A DNA stretch of 64,000 nucleotides from Thiothrix eikelboomii (GTDB lineage: Bacteria > Pseudomonadota > Gammaproteobacteria > Thiotrichales > Thiotrichaceae), in the NCBI RefSeq assembly GCF_900167255.1, contig NZ_FUYB01000011.1, positions 51,537-115,536 of the forward strand, in the 5' to 3' direction. Both the position numbers and the translations under genes were made by a program. This document shows, piece after piece, positions 27,291 to 36,350 of the stretch; the first letter of the stretch is position 1; every line of letters begins with the position of its first letter. The notes under the pieces were generated by a model. That model worked only from the letters and a program-made list of their open reading frames with translations. It did not search any database and was not told the DNA's origin.

Positions 27291-28317
27291 AAGCGTGTTC
27301 TCCTAAGGCAGCACAGCCTGCTGCATGTAACTGCAATAGCTGTGCCGCAACACCAATGGCAATGGCAGCGGGCTGTTTAGCTTGGATCCCAGAGACACCG
27401 ATAGGGCAGACTAAATTGGCTACTTGCTCAGCACTCAAACCCTGCTCGCTTAAGCGCTTCCGAAAACGGGCGGCCTTGGTAGCAGAGCCAATCAAACCGA
27501 CATAAGCCAGATCAGAACGCGCCAATAAGTGAGCGCAAATCTCCAGATCCAGACTATGTTCATGGGTCATAATCAGGCAAAAACTGTGGGCGGGAACTTG
27601 AGTTGCTGCAAAAGCGGCCGGTGGTGTAACCCGACAATCAATACTAGCTTCTTGCTCACTCGCCAATTCTGGAAATAAAGCAGCGCGACTATCTACCCAA
27701 ATAATGTGGCAGGCTAACAAGCGGAGGATTTGCACTAAGGCTTGGGCAACATGCCCAGCGCCAAATAAGACGAGCTTAAACTGTGGAGGACCTAAACACT
27801 CCACTAAATAGAATTCACCCGGAGTTTGCTCGATCAGTTCAATAGCAGCTTGGCGAGGTGTTACTGTCAACACCGTTCGTCCACGCCCATTATGCGGCCA
27901 ACGGTGCGGATAAGCGCTTAATGTTGTCGTTAAGCCCTGCTGCCAACGCTGCAAAACGGTCTTAAGCCAAGTCACCTGTGTTGTGGGATAGGATTCATAA
28001 TACAGGGTGGCCACCCCCCCACAACATTGATCTAATTGCGGCCCGAGGCTAAAGCTCTCAAGACAATTCATGGCTTGGTGCTGGCCTAACAAGGTTTGAG
28101 CACGCTGAATCGCTTGCCATTCTAAATGCCCCCCCCCAATCGTGCCGATACTGCCTTGCTCGCTCACTAACATTCTAGCCCCTACTTCGCGGGGAACCGA
28201 GCCTTGAGCTTTCACCAAAGTCACTAAAATGCAGGCTTGTTGCGCCTGCATAGCGGCTTGCAAGCCTCGAAGCCAATCAGGCAAGCCTTTAATAGAATAT
28301 GTGCTTAGTGCTGGCAT
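27280..28317 (-). CDS. xdhC: Xanthine dehydrogenase accessory protein XdhC
   Basis: Molybdenum-cofactor-binding maturation factor that delivers sulfurated cofactor to XdhB. 345 residues. The N-terminal XdhC/CoxI motif is KAQGSVPREVGARMLVSEQG followed by IGGGHLEWQAI, and CCGG is present in QLDQCCGGVATLYYE. The C-terminal Rossmann domain carries LVLFGAGHVAQALVQIL and YVGLIGSATKAARFRKRL. It is not next to xdhAB; it heads the ABC importer operon, 3.5 kb from them. This suggests cofactor loading and purine import are co-expressed. Confidence 0.93.
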   Translation of the reverse strand: MPALSTYSIKGLPDWLRGLQAAMQAQQACILVTLVKAQGSVPREVGARMLVSEQGSIGTIGGGHLEWQAIQRAQTLLGQHQAMNCLESFSLGPQLDQCCGGVATLYYESYPTTQVTWLKTVLQRWQQGLTTTLSAYPHRWPHNGRGRTVLTVTPRQAAIELIEQTPGEFYLVECLGPPQFKLVLFGAGHVAQALVQILRLLACHIIWVDSRAALFPELASEQEASIDCRVTPPAAFAATQVPAHSFCLIMTHEHSLDLEICAHLLARSDLAYVGLIGSATKAARFRKRLSEQGLSAEQVANLVCPIGVSGIQAKQPAAIAIGVAAQLLQLHAAGCAALGEHAYAS

Positions 28318-28538
28318 CGTAGAGCGTGGCCTTATACAGCGGAAGGTTGCTGGCAGATTGTTACAGTATTACAGCCTAGCGATGTATTCAATGGATTTCT
28401 AACTTGCTTCGCTTGTTCAGGGTATAGCTGCTTTAATCTGCCTACCAAGCTAACAGAATAACCAAACCGCATTCAAACTACTTGCTTTGTCTGAGTTAGG
28501 CCCTAAATTAGTACATATATCTAGGATAAGGCTTGTGT

Positions 28539-29681
28539 ATGAATTGGTCTGAACGTGTTAGTGCTTGGGCGAATCCGAGTAAAAATCCAGAGCTAGCCCA
28601 TGTGTTTGCTCAGCAGGCACAGTATTTACCAACCCTATGGCTCTTAGGTAAAACTGGGGCGGGTAAGTCCTCATTAATTCAGGCACTTACGGGCGATAGC
28701 AAGATTGATATTGGCAATGGCTTTCAGCCCTGTACTAAAACCGCTAAGGTTTATGATTATCCACAAGATAAAGCCCTGTTACGCTTTTTAGATACGCGAG
28801 GTTTGTCTGAAGCGGATTATGATGCCCGTGACGATATAGCCGCTTGCGAAGATCGTAGCCATGCCTTGCTGATCGTGATGAAAGCGGATGATCCCGAGCA
28901 AAGCGATGTGCTCAAAGCCCTCAAGCAAATTCGTGCCTCCGGTCGAATCAATAATTATCTCGTGGTGCATACGGGTATTTTGCAAGTACCTGACCCGATT
29001 CAGCGTCAACAAGCACTGGCTCATAATCAAGCGCAAGTGGAAGCGGTCTTAGCTAAACCACGGCCTCAAGTTGCTGTCGATTTTATGGCGGATGATCCCA
29101 CCATCTCAGGCGTTGTTGCTTTAAAACAAGCTTTAATGGCACTCTTACCCATCCTTGCTCAATTCAGTGAATCCTTGCTAAATGCTAATCAGGAAGAAAA
29201 GAATTTTGAGCATCTAAAAAAAGAAGTTCTTTGGTATGCAGGGGCTGCTGCCGCGAGTGACATGTTGCCTGCTGTGGGCTTGGTGGCTGTACCGAGTATT
29301 CAAGGCAAAATGCTGCATAGCTTAGCAAATCAATACGCAGTGGCTTGGGATAAACAGCGCCTCACTGAATTTGCAGCCGCTTTAGGCGCAAGTTTTGGGG
29401 TGCAATATCTCACCCGCTTAGGCCTTCGCCAATTGGCCAAATTAATTCCAGTCTATGGGCAAACGATTGGCACGGCGACAGCGGCTAGTTTAAGCTTCGC
29501 AACCACCTACGCCTTAGGACGGGCGGCCAGTAAATATTTATATCATCAAACCCAAGGTGAAACTGTGGATGCCTCCGAGCTACAAAGCCTGTATGAACAA
29601 GCCTTAAGCGCCCTGTTGCCTAAGCCAACTAACCACGCTCACGATACCCCTCAAGATGCGCCAAACTCAGACCAGTCTTAG
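28539..29681 (+). CDS. Era-like GTPase with DUF697-type C-terminal domain
   Basis: GTP-binding protein of about 380 residues. G1 is LLGKTGAGKSSLIQ, a Thr of switch I lies in PCTKTAKVYDYP, and G3 is FLDTRGLSE. The usual NKxD G4 motif is not obvious (VVHTGI is found instead). The C-terminal half has two hydrophobic stretches (WYAGAAAASDMLPAVGLVAV and a Gly/Ala-rich one) characteristic of DUF697/YcjF-like membrane-interacting domains. The ATG at 28539 follows AAGG. It overlaps the next GTPase gene by 26 bases, so the two proteins probably act as a pair, perhaps on membranes or stress. No link to purine metabolism is visible. Confidence 0.8.
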   Translation: MNWSERVSAWANPSKNPELAHVFAQQAQYLPTLWLLGKTGAGKSSLIQALTGDSKIDIGNGFQPCTKTAKVYDYPQDKALLRFLDTRGLSEADYDARDDIAACEDRSHALLIVMKADDPEQSDVLKALKQIRASGRINNYLVVHTGILQVPDPIQRQQALAHNQAQVEAVLAKPRPQVAVDFMADDPTISGVVALKQALMALLPILAQFSESLLNANQEEKNFEHLKKEVLWYAGAAAASDMLPAVGLVAVPSIQGKMLHSLANQYAVAWDKQRLTEFAAALGASFGVQYLTRLGLRQLAKLIPVYGQTIGTATAASLSFATTYALGRAASKYLYHQTQGETVDASELQSLYEQALSALLPKPTNHAHDTPQDAPNSDQS

Positions 29682-31224
29682 TAGTTTTTTACGCCTTTCT
29701 GAGCAAATTGCGCCCTTTATTGCGCTCTTGATTGGCATTCCAATTTTAGTCGTGGTGGGCTTTGGCATCGTATCAATTTATCGTGAGGGCTATCTGCTGG
29801 CCTTAGTCTTATTAATTACCCTCCTCACCTTTCTTGCTGCTATTCCCTTACTCTTCCTGCGCCGCCAAGTCAAAAAAAGGATGGATACACAGGACTTAAC
29901 GAGCGAAGCTTGGGTAACAGCCTCGAAAAACTGGACACCGTTCGATTTGCAAGTCTGGTTACTGCTAAATACCCGTATTGAGGAGCAACTTGCCGCCAAT
30001 GCGGATTGGTACATGCTGCGTAACTACAGTTTAGATTTAGCCACACTCGCGGCCACGCAATATCACCCTACCCGTTCACGCCGTGAACTCGCCTTTACTA
30101 TTCCTGAAGCCTTGCGCATGACTGAGGAGGTGAGTCGGCGCTATCGGCTTTTGCTGATGCAACATGTACCTTTGGTAGAAAAGCTAAATTTATCAATGGT
30201 GCGCATGGTTTATGATCATCGTGATAAGCAGGAAACCCTACAGCGTGTCTGGAATATTTATCGGATTCTGCGAATTTTTACACCCGCAGGTTGGCTCGCT
30301 GAAGCACGCGGGCAGCTGTTGGATCATGTATTCACGGGTTTAAAAGATGAAGTTCAAGCCAAACTTAAACAAACATTGTTACAAGAAGTCGCCAGCGTAG
30401 TGATTGATCTCTACAGCGGGCGTTTTAAAGTCAGTGATGAAGAACTCAGTGCAAGTGAAACCTTAAAAGCCGACCAACAGCGCTTAGCTGTACCACTTGA
30501 ACCCTTGCGAGTCTGTCTGATTGGGCAGGTGAGTGCCGGTAAATCCTCAATTATTAATGCCTTGCTTGGTTCGATGGTGGCAGAAGTCAATCAACTGCCT
30601 TCGACGCAAACCGCAACAGTGTATCAAGCCAAATTAGAGCCGGATTTAGAGGCCATGCATTTAGTGGATTTACCCGGTTTAGAGGGTAAGCCAGACAAGG
30701 ATAATTATCTATTAGAACAAATGTTGCAAAGTGATGTGGTCTTGTGGGTGTTAAAAGCCAACCAACCGGCTCGCTCCTTGGATACCCATTTCAAAGCACG
30801 CTGGCAAGCTTGGCTGGATGATCCTAAACAACGCGCCCGCCGCCAACCTCTGCTGCTTGGAGTGCTCAATCAAATTGATCGCCTTGCCCCACAGCAGGAG
30901 TGGCAACCGCCTTATGATTTGCAAAATCCGACCACTCAAAAAGCACGCAATATCCGTGATGCCTTGGATTACAACCAAAACCTGCTGGGCTTTCAGTCGA
31001 TAACTCCACTATCGGTGAGCGAAGATAAACCGCCGTATAATTTAGAGGCGCTAGAAAAGCTATTGGATCAATGCTATGAGCAAGGCATGCAAGTGCAACT
31101 GAATCGCCGTCGTCTTGAAGCGAGTGATAGTTTTTCAGTACAGGAGCAGTTTAAACGCGCTTATCGGTTGGGGAAATCCTTGTTTAGCTCAAGCCGCACT
31201 AACAAGACTGATACCATTAAATAA
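29656..31224 (+). CDS. Membrane-anchored dynamin/Era-like GTPase
   Basis: 522-residue GTPase. The N terminus has two transmembrane helices (about residues 19-41, IAPFIALLIGIPILVVVGFG, and 45-70, LLALVLLITLLTFLAAIPLL). A long helical region follows, then the GTPase domain from about residue 285: G1 IGQVSAGKSSIINALLG, G2 Thr in LPSTQTATVY, G3 HLVDLPGLEG, G4 GVLNQIDRL. The order TM-helical-GTPase resembles YdjA/YcjX-like and bacterial dynamin-related proteins. It is coupled to the upstream DUF697 GTPase, so a two-component GTPase system is inferred. It ends in an 11-bp palindrome. Confidence 0.8.
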   Translation: MRQTQTSLSSFLRLSEQIAPFIALLIGIPILVVVGFGIVSIYREGYLLALVLLITLLTFLAAIPLLFLRRQVKKRMDTQDLTSEAWVTASKNWTPFDLQVWLLLNTRIEEQLAANADWYMLRNYSLDLATLAATQYHPTRSRRELAFTIPEALRMTEEVSRRYRLLLMQHVPLVEKLNLSMVRMVYDHRDKQETLQRVWNIYRILRIFTPAGWLAEARGQLLDHVFTGLKDEVQAKLKQTLLQEVASVVIDLYSGRFKVSDEELSASETLKADQQRLAVPLEPLRVCLIGQVSAGKSSIINALLGSMVAEVNQLPSTQTATVYQAKLEPDLEAMHLVDLPGLEGKPDKDNYLLEQMLQSDVVLWVLKANQPARSLDTHFKARWQAWLDDPKQRARRQPLLLGVLNQIDRLAPQQEWQPPYDLQNPTTQKARNIRDALDYNQNLLGFQSITPLSVSEDKPPYNLEALEKLLDQCYEQGMQVQLNRRRLEASDSFSVQEQFKRAYRLGKSLFSSSRTNKTDTIK

Positions 31225-31237
31225 AATTTAATGGTAT
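31211..31237 (+). terminator. AT-rich palindrome at end of GTPase gene
   Basis: An 11-bp perfect inverted repeat (ATACCATTAAA with TTTAATGGTAT, loop TAAAA) overlaps the GTPase stop codon. It is AT-rich and followed by A/T sequence but no clean T run. It could be a weak terminator or a protein-binding site. Confidence 0.45.
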
Positions 31238-31408
31238 AAAATAATATTATCATTTATTTACATAATGAGATTGAAAATTAATCATCATACCTGATTTAAT
31301 TTATTTTTTGTGTTGATTGTTTCTTAATTAATCGCTACATTTAATAAAAAACACTTTTGAAAAACTCTCTACAGCAATTAAATCACTCATAGTTCAGGAG
31401 TGTCGTTG

Positions 31409-31735
31409 ATGAGTGTTCGAAAAATCATTGCCAATAAAGCGAAAATCGAGGGTGACTATTTAATTATCGAAACCTACTCACAAAAACTGCCTACTTTTTC
31501 TTTTGTTTTTCTCAGTCTTTCTATTAGTTATTTTGCTTACATTATTTATGCCCCCGCCCAGCCTACCCACCCTCATCTTGATCCTTTATGGATCTTGGCT
31601 ATACTAGTCATTTCTATCTTAATAGCAGCGTCTGCTACAGGTAAAATTTTACGTCAAGTACCTGTAAAAGATATTGTTGAAATTAAGCATCACCCAAAGA
31701 AAAAAAGAGTTACCGTTCTTCTTAGACAGCAATAA
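31409..31735 (+). CDS. Small membrane protein of unknown function
   Basis: About 108 residues with two predicted transmembrane segments (FVFLSLSISYFAYIIYA and LWILAILVISILIAASATG), then a basic tail (HHPKKKRVTVLLRQQ). The N-terminal part reads as a short beta-rich segment (KAKIEGDYLIIETYSQ). The start is the ATG at 31409 with AGGAG eight bases before. The gene and its 5' region are clearly more AT-rich than the surroundings, which suggests a different history. Not recognised. Confidence 0.6.
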   Translation: MSVRKIIANKAKIEGDYLIIETYSQKLPTFSFVFLSLSISYFAYIIYAPAQPTHPHLDPLWILAILVISILIAASATGKILRQVPVKDIVEIKHHPKKKRVTVLLRQQ

Positions 31736-31852
31736 ACAAGCTAAACGCAATCAACCCGTTAAAAAACCCTGAGTGCTTTAAGTTTTTTAAAAAACAGGCA
31801 CAAGCATTAGAATCTAGTGCCAGATAACACTTAAGATACGACTGATCTATTC

Positions 31853-32575
31853 TCACCAATTATACCTTAGCCCTATTGCCCCGCTCCAAATCTGACTGCG
31901 TTCAATAATCGGGCTATCGCTAATTTGTGAGTCATAAGCCGTAATAGCGGCATCACCGACTAAAGTGAGTCTGGGGCTTAAAGGCTGCTCGATTGCCAAA
32001 CCTGCTCTAAAGGCAAAAGCCGCATCCGCTTGATAAGCGGGTCGACCAAGTTTGGCTTCATCCGCCTGCACGCCGACATAATAATCAGTAACTTTATCGG
32101 ACAGCCATTGAAGCTCAGCATAAGGGCGGAAATTAGCTTGATAGGGTTCAGGATTAAAAGTATAGCGGGCTTTTAATTGCGTTCCTTTATGTGCAGTCAT
32201 ATCTTGGGCAAGATCAAATAAAGTCACCCCACTCAAAAGCTTCCACGCCCCTCCGACTCGCAGATTAATCGCACGATCTAGTTCATGCATATCACTTAAA
32301 TCGGCACTATCACCGCGCTCATGATCCCATTCATCTAAACCCACCCCTACATAATACTGAGCACGTGGGGTTTTAATCAAAGCCAGCGCTGGGCCATCAA
32401 TGGCAAAGCCTGAGCTATCTAAAATCACCGGCTTAACCCCCAGTTGTGCGTCCCCACCGACAAAAGGAGATTGGCGTGCAGTGACTGCTAAGCCTAAATC
32501 CCATTGTTTGGACGGCCCTTCGGCAACCGCTAAGCAGGGTAAGAGAATTAAACTAAGAACAGATAAATTTTTCAT
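31853..32575 (-). CDS. MipA/OmpV-family outer-membrane protein
   Basis: Outer-membrane beta-barrel of 240 residues with signal peptide MKNLSVLSLILLPCLAVAEG. Typical MipA/OmpV features are WDLGLAVTARQSPFVGGD, IDGPALALIKTPRAQYYVGV, the YYVGV strand repeated later as DYYVGVQADEA, and the end WSGAIGLRYNW with a terminal aromatic for barrel assembly. The start overlaps the xdhB stop by four bases, so it is translationally coupled to xanthine dehydrogenase. Family members act as scaffolds (MipA) or porin-like proteins; a role in letting purines across the outer membrane is my inference from this coupling. Confidence 0.85.
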   Translation of the reverse strand: MKNLSVLSLILLPCLAVAEGPSKQWDLGLAVTARQSPFVGGDAQLGVKPVILDSSGFAIDGPALALIKTPRAQYYVGVGLDEWDHERGDSADLSDMHELDRAINLRVGGAWKLLSGVTLFDLAQDMTAHKGTQLKARYTFNPEPYQANFRPYAELQWLSDKVTDYYVGVQADEAKLGRPAYQADAAFAFRAGLAIEQPLSPRLTLVGDAAITAYDSQISDSPIIERSQIWSGAIGLRYNW

Positions 32576-34881
32576 GACTTAACCTTTGCTCGTAAAGCTT
32601 CAATCGCCATTAACACCGCCTCAGGGGTAGCAGGTGCACGTAAACCGCTACTATGCTGATAATTGCCCACACTCTCTACCGCCTCTTTGAGGGCAAAAAA
32701 CACTGACATTGCCAACATTAAAGGCGGCTCGCCGACAGCTTTGGAGCGATAAATAGTGGCTTCGCGATTAGGTTTTTTATCCACTAAATGAATATTAAAA
32801 CGCTCCGGTACATCGCTAGCAACTGGGATTTTATAAGTAGAGGGTGCATGTGTACGTAACCGTCCCTGTTGATCCCACCACAATTCCTCAGTGGTCAGCC
32901 AGCCCATACCTTGTACAAAGCCACCTTCAATCTGCCCAAGATCCAAGGCGGGATTCAAAGACTCACCGACATCATGCAGAATATCCACTTGCTGCACCCG
33001 ATATTCGCCGGTTAGGGTATCGACTTCGACTTCTGATACTGCTGCTCCATAAGCAAAATAATAAAAGGGGCGGCCACTCATGGTGAGGGGGTCATAGTGG
33101 ATTTTTGGCGTTTTATAAAACCCCGTCGCGGATAAAGATACCCGATTAAACCAAGCCAAATGCGCCAATTCCGCAAAACTCAGCTCGGCTTTTTTACCTA
33201 CCACGATCCGACCGACTTTGAATTCAATTTCACTCACGGGGAGTTGATAATGCGCCGCTAAGAAATCAAGCAAGCGCTGCTTTAAAGTACGTGCAGCGGC
33301 TTGGGCGGCCATTCCATTCAGGTCCGAACCAGAAGAAGCTGCTGTTGCAGAAGCATTCGGGACTTTTTCAGTGCTCGAAGCGGTGCAGCGGATCAGCTCC
33401 ATCGGAATCTGTAATTCCTCTGCGACTACTTGCGCGACCTTGGTGAATAAGCCCTGCCCCATTTCAGTACCGCCATGATTAAGCTGCACGGTACCATCAT
33501 TGTAAATATGAATCAGTGCACCCGCTTGATTCAAAAAAGTCGCAGTGAAAGAAATTCCAAATTTAACGGGCGTGAGCGCGATCCCCTTTTTCACCCATTG
33601 ATGGCTTTGGTTAAAACGACGAATCGCAGCACGCCGCGCACGATATTGAGAGCGCTCAACTAACTCGTCCACTAACTCAGGGATAATATTATCCTCAACT
33701 TGCATCCCATATTGAGTGAGATCACGGACTCCCGCTTTGCCGTAGAAATTAGCTTGCCGCACTTCTAAAGCATCGCGCTGCAAATAACGGGCTATTTCAT
33801 CTATGACATATTCAATCCCCATCATGCCTTGCGGACCACCAAAACCCCGAAAGGCAGTATTCGATTGTGAATTGGTTTTACAACGATAAGAAACGATGGC
33901 GACATTTTCTAAGAAATAAGCATTATCCGCATGAAACATACTGCGATCATTCACCGGTCCAGATAAATCCGCCGAAATCCCACAGCGGGCGGCATAATCC
34001 AATTCAATACCCTGAATCAGGCCTTGGGCATCAAAACCCACGCGATAACAAATATCAAAACAATGCCGCTTGCCCGTCAAAAGGATGTCATCATCTCGAT
34101 CCACCCGATATTTAACTGCCTGCCCAGTTTGCTGAGCTAATAATCCAGCGACACAAGCAAAAAAACTCGGCTGACTTTCTTTACCGCCAAAGCCACCGCC
34201 CATGCGCCGACATTCAACAACAATATCTTTTTGCCTGCGATTGAGCACCGTGGCGACAACTTCTTGCACATGATGCGGATGTTGAGTACTACTGTGAATG
34301 AGGAACTGCCCATCCTCTTGGGGTAAGGCCAAAGCAATTTGCCCTTCTAGATAAAACTGCTCCTGCCCACCGAGTTGAAAGCGACCCGCTAATTGGTATT
34401 CAGCTTGCTCAATCGCTGGCTTGGCCGCACCACGCTCTAAAGTTTTCGTCGGTAATACAAATTGCTGTGCCGCTACCGCTGCACGAATATCGAGATTATG
34501 CGGCAAAACCTCATAGTCAATCTCTGCCAATAATACTGCTCGCCGAGCGGCTTCGACTGAAGTGGCAGCGACCGCAAAGATTGACTGACCTAAATACTCG
34601 ACCTTATCTACAGCCAATACTGGCTCATCTTTTAAAGCTCCCCCTAAATGATTCTCACCCGGAATATCGGCTGCCGTCATCACGGCAATCACGCCAGCCG
34701 CTTCACGTACTCGAGTTAAATCAACACGCTTCAAACCTGCATGGGCTTGACTGCTCATACCGACAGCAGCATATAAAATACCTTTCGGCTCAGGCAAATC
34801 ATCAATATAACGCGCCTCACCACTCACATGCAGAGCAGCACTTTCATGGGGAAACGCTTGCCCCACCTGTAGATGACTCAT
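32572..34881 (-). CDS. xdhB: Xanthine dehydrogenase molybdopterin-binding subunit
   Basis: Molybdenum-cofactor subunit of the cytosolic xanthine dehydrogenase that oxidises hypoxanthine and xanthine to urate. 769 residues. Features are HVSGEARYIDDLPEPKG at the N terminus, CRRMGGGFGGKESQPSFFAC, TAFRGFGGPQGMMGIEYVID with the active-site Arg, GTEMGQGLFTKVAQVVAEEL and, near the C terminus, KAVGEPPLMLAMSVFFALKE with the catalytic Glu. Its ATG overlaps the xdhA stop (34878-34881). Confidence 0.96.
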   Translation of the reverse strand: MSHLQVGQAFPHESAALHVSGEARYIDDLPEPKGILYAAVGMSSQAHAGLKRVDLTRVREAAGVIAVMTAADIPGENHLGGALKDEPVLAVDKVEYLGQSIFAVAATSVEAARRAVLLAEIDYEVLPHNLDIRAAVAAQQFVLPTKTLERGAAKPAIEQAEYQLAGRFQLGGQEQFYLEGQIALALPQEDGQFLIHSSTQHPHHVQEVVATVLNRRQKDIVVECRRMGGGFGGKESQPSFFACVAGLLAQQTGQAVKYRVDRDDDILLTGKRHCFDICYRVGFDAQGLIQGIELDYAARCGISADLSGPVNDRSMFHADNAYFLENVAIVSYRCKTNSQSNTAFRGFGGPQGMMGIEYVIDEIARYLQRDALEVRQANFYGKAGVRDLTQYGMQVEDNIIPELVDELVERSQYRARRAAIRRFNQSHQWVKKGIALTPVKFGISFTATFLNQAGALIHIYNDGTVQLNHGGTEMGQGLFTKVAQVVAEELQIPMELIRCTASSTEKVPNASATAASSGSDLNGMAAQAAARTLKQRLLDFLAAHYQLPVSEIEFKVGRIVVGKKAELSFAELAHLAWFNRVSLSATGFYKTPKIHYDPLTMSGRPFYYFAYGAAVSEVEVDTLTGEYRVQQVDILHDVGESLNPALDLGQIEGGFVQGMGWLTTEELWWDQQGRLRTHAPSTYKIPVASDVPERFNIHLVDKKPNREATIYRSKAVGEPPLMLAMSVFFALKEAVESVGNYQHSSGLRAPATPEAVLMAIEALRAKVKS

Positions 34882-36347
34882 AGCTGACCCTCCACCTGCA
34901 TAAAAAATTTACGCAATAAATTCGCAGCCACTAATGCGCGATAATCCGCACTAGCACGCAGATCGGTGAGCGGTTGGAAATCTTGCCTTAGTGCTGGGAT
35001 AGCTTGCTCTAAGCAGTCAGCATTCCAGACTTGCCCCAACAGAGCCTGTTCAGTGTGAGTAGCACGCTTAGGAATAGCCGCCATCCCGCCAAACGCGATA
35101 CGAATGGCAGTGACCTGCCCCGCCTCTCGCTCAAGTGCAAATGCTGCACACACCGCTGAAATATCCTGACCAAAGCGCTTAGCGATTTTCCAAGTACGAA
35201 AGATTTGAGCGGGTTTAGGTAAAGGTATTAACACAGCACGGATAAATTCACCCTCTCTCAAGTCCTGCTGTTGATAACCTAAATAAAAAGCCTCTAAGGC
35301 TAAATGGCGTATGTGCTGACCTTGCTGTAAGACTAGCTTGGCACCCAAGGCGATTAAAGCAGGCATTGAATCGCCAATCGGTGAGCCATTCGCAAGATTC
35401 CCCACCAGCGTACCGGAATTCCGAATTGGTAGCGAAGCAAAGCGCTCATATAAATCGTCTAGCTCTGGATACTCAGCGGTCAAAGCTTGATAAGCCTCCT
35501 CAAGGCTGACGGCTGCACCGATTTCTAACGCCTCCGAGGTCTTCTTGATCAGCGTTAACTCAGCCACTGCGCCGAGATAAACCAGTTTATTTAAATCGCG
35601 ATGCTGTTTAGTCACCCATAAACCTAGATCTGTCCCCCCTGCTAATTTGCGTGCATCTGGCTCAGCTATTAAATAATCTGCCAATTTATTCAGCGTTTGA
35701 GGGGCAAAAAAACTAGCGTCTTCGTGCTGCAAATAGAGACTTGAATTCGAAGCTAGGGCTTGGAGTTGGGCGATTAATTCAGCCTGCCCTGTGCTATCCC
35801 CAACGGGTGCTGAAACCAGATCACGCTGCGTCGCGGGCAAGGATTCAGCATAGTGATACATGCGCTGCCCAGCTTCGAGAATCGGACGATAGCCCGTACA
35901 ACGACATAAATTCCCTGATAAAGCCGAAGCAATGCGCTCACGGCTTGGTTGAGCTTGCGTTTTATACAGGGCAAACAGCGACATCACGAAACCCGGTGTA
36001 CAAAAACCGCATTGCGAAGCATGGCAATCGAGCAAGGCTTGTTGTACCGGATGTAGAGTTTGCTGTCTTTTCAAGCTTTCAACGGTATAGAGACATTTCC
36101 CATCCAAGATCGGTAAAAATTGAATACAAGCATTAATAGCTCGATAGCGCAATCCACCTCGATGCAGATCAGCGACAACGACCGTGCAAGCTCCACAATC
36201 ACCTTCTGCACAGCCCTCTTTCGTACCAGTACGATTCAAGTATTCCCGCAAAAAGCTCAAAACCGTCGTGGTAGGCTTAAGCGTATTCAGGTCAATGCGC
36301 TTACCATCCAGCATAAAACTTAGCTTATTGCGTGTGGCAGCTTGCAT
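34878..36347 (-). CDS. xdhA: Xanthine dehydrogenase iron-sulfur and FAD subunit
   Basis: Electron-transfer subunit of 489 residues. The N-terminal plant-type 2Fe-2S cluster is in GCAEGDCGACTVV. The second cluster is in CGFCTPGFVMSLFAL and GNLCRCTGYRPILE. The FAD domain has KLAGGTDLGLWVTKQHRDL and LVGNLANGSPIGDSMPALIA. The C-terminal CO_deh_flav_C domain has GGMAAIPKRATHTEQAL. It follows uraH after three bases and is followed by xdhB with an overlap. Confidence 0.96.
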   Translation of the reverse strand: MQAATRNKLSFMLDGKRIDLNTLKPTTTVLSFLREYLNRTGTKEGCAEGDCGACTVVVADLHRGGLRYRAINACIQFLPILDGKCLYTVESLKRQQTLHPVQQALLDCHASQCGFCTPGFVMSLFALYKTQAQPSRERIASALSGNLCRCTGYRPILEAGQRMYHYAESLPATQRDLVSAPVGDSTGQAELIAQLQALASNSSLYLQHEDASFFAPQTLNKLADYLIAEPDARKLAGGTDLGLWVTKQHRDLNKLVYLGAVAELTLIKKTSEALEIGAAVSLEEAYQALTAEYPELDDLYERFASLPIRNSGTLVGNLANGSPIGDSMPALIALGAKLVLQQGQHIRHLALEAFYLGYQQQDLREGEFIRAVLIPLPKPAQIFRTWKIAKRFGQDISAVCAAFALEREAGQVTAIRIAFGGMAAIPKRATHTEQALLGQVWNADCLEQAIPALRQDFQPLTDLRASADYRALVAANLLRKFFMQVEGQL

Positions 36348-36350
36348 CAG

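Noticed and set aside
28318..28538. Regulatory palindrome between xdhC and the GTPase gene
   Set aside because: I looked for the TTGTATACAA motif or a strong inverted repeat and saw none.
34467..34883. 138-codon rightward frame opposite xdhB
   Set aside because: It is antisense to the N-terminal part of xdhB and resembles no family.
35741..36136. 131-codon rightward frame opposite xdhA
   Set aside because: Shadow of the iron-sulfur domain coding region; no domain seen.
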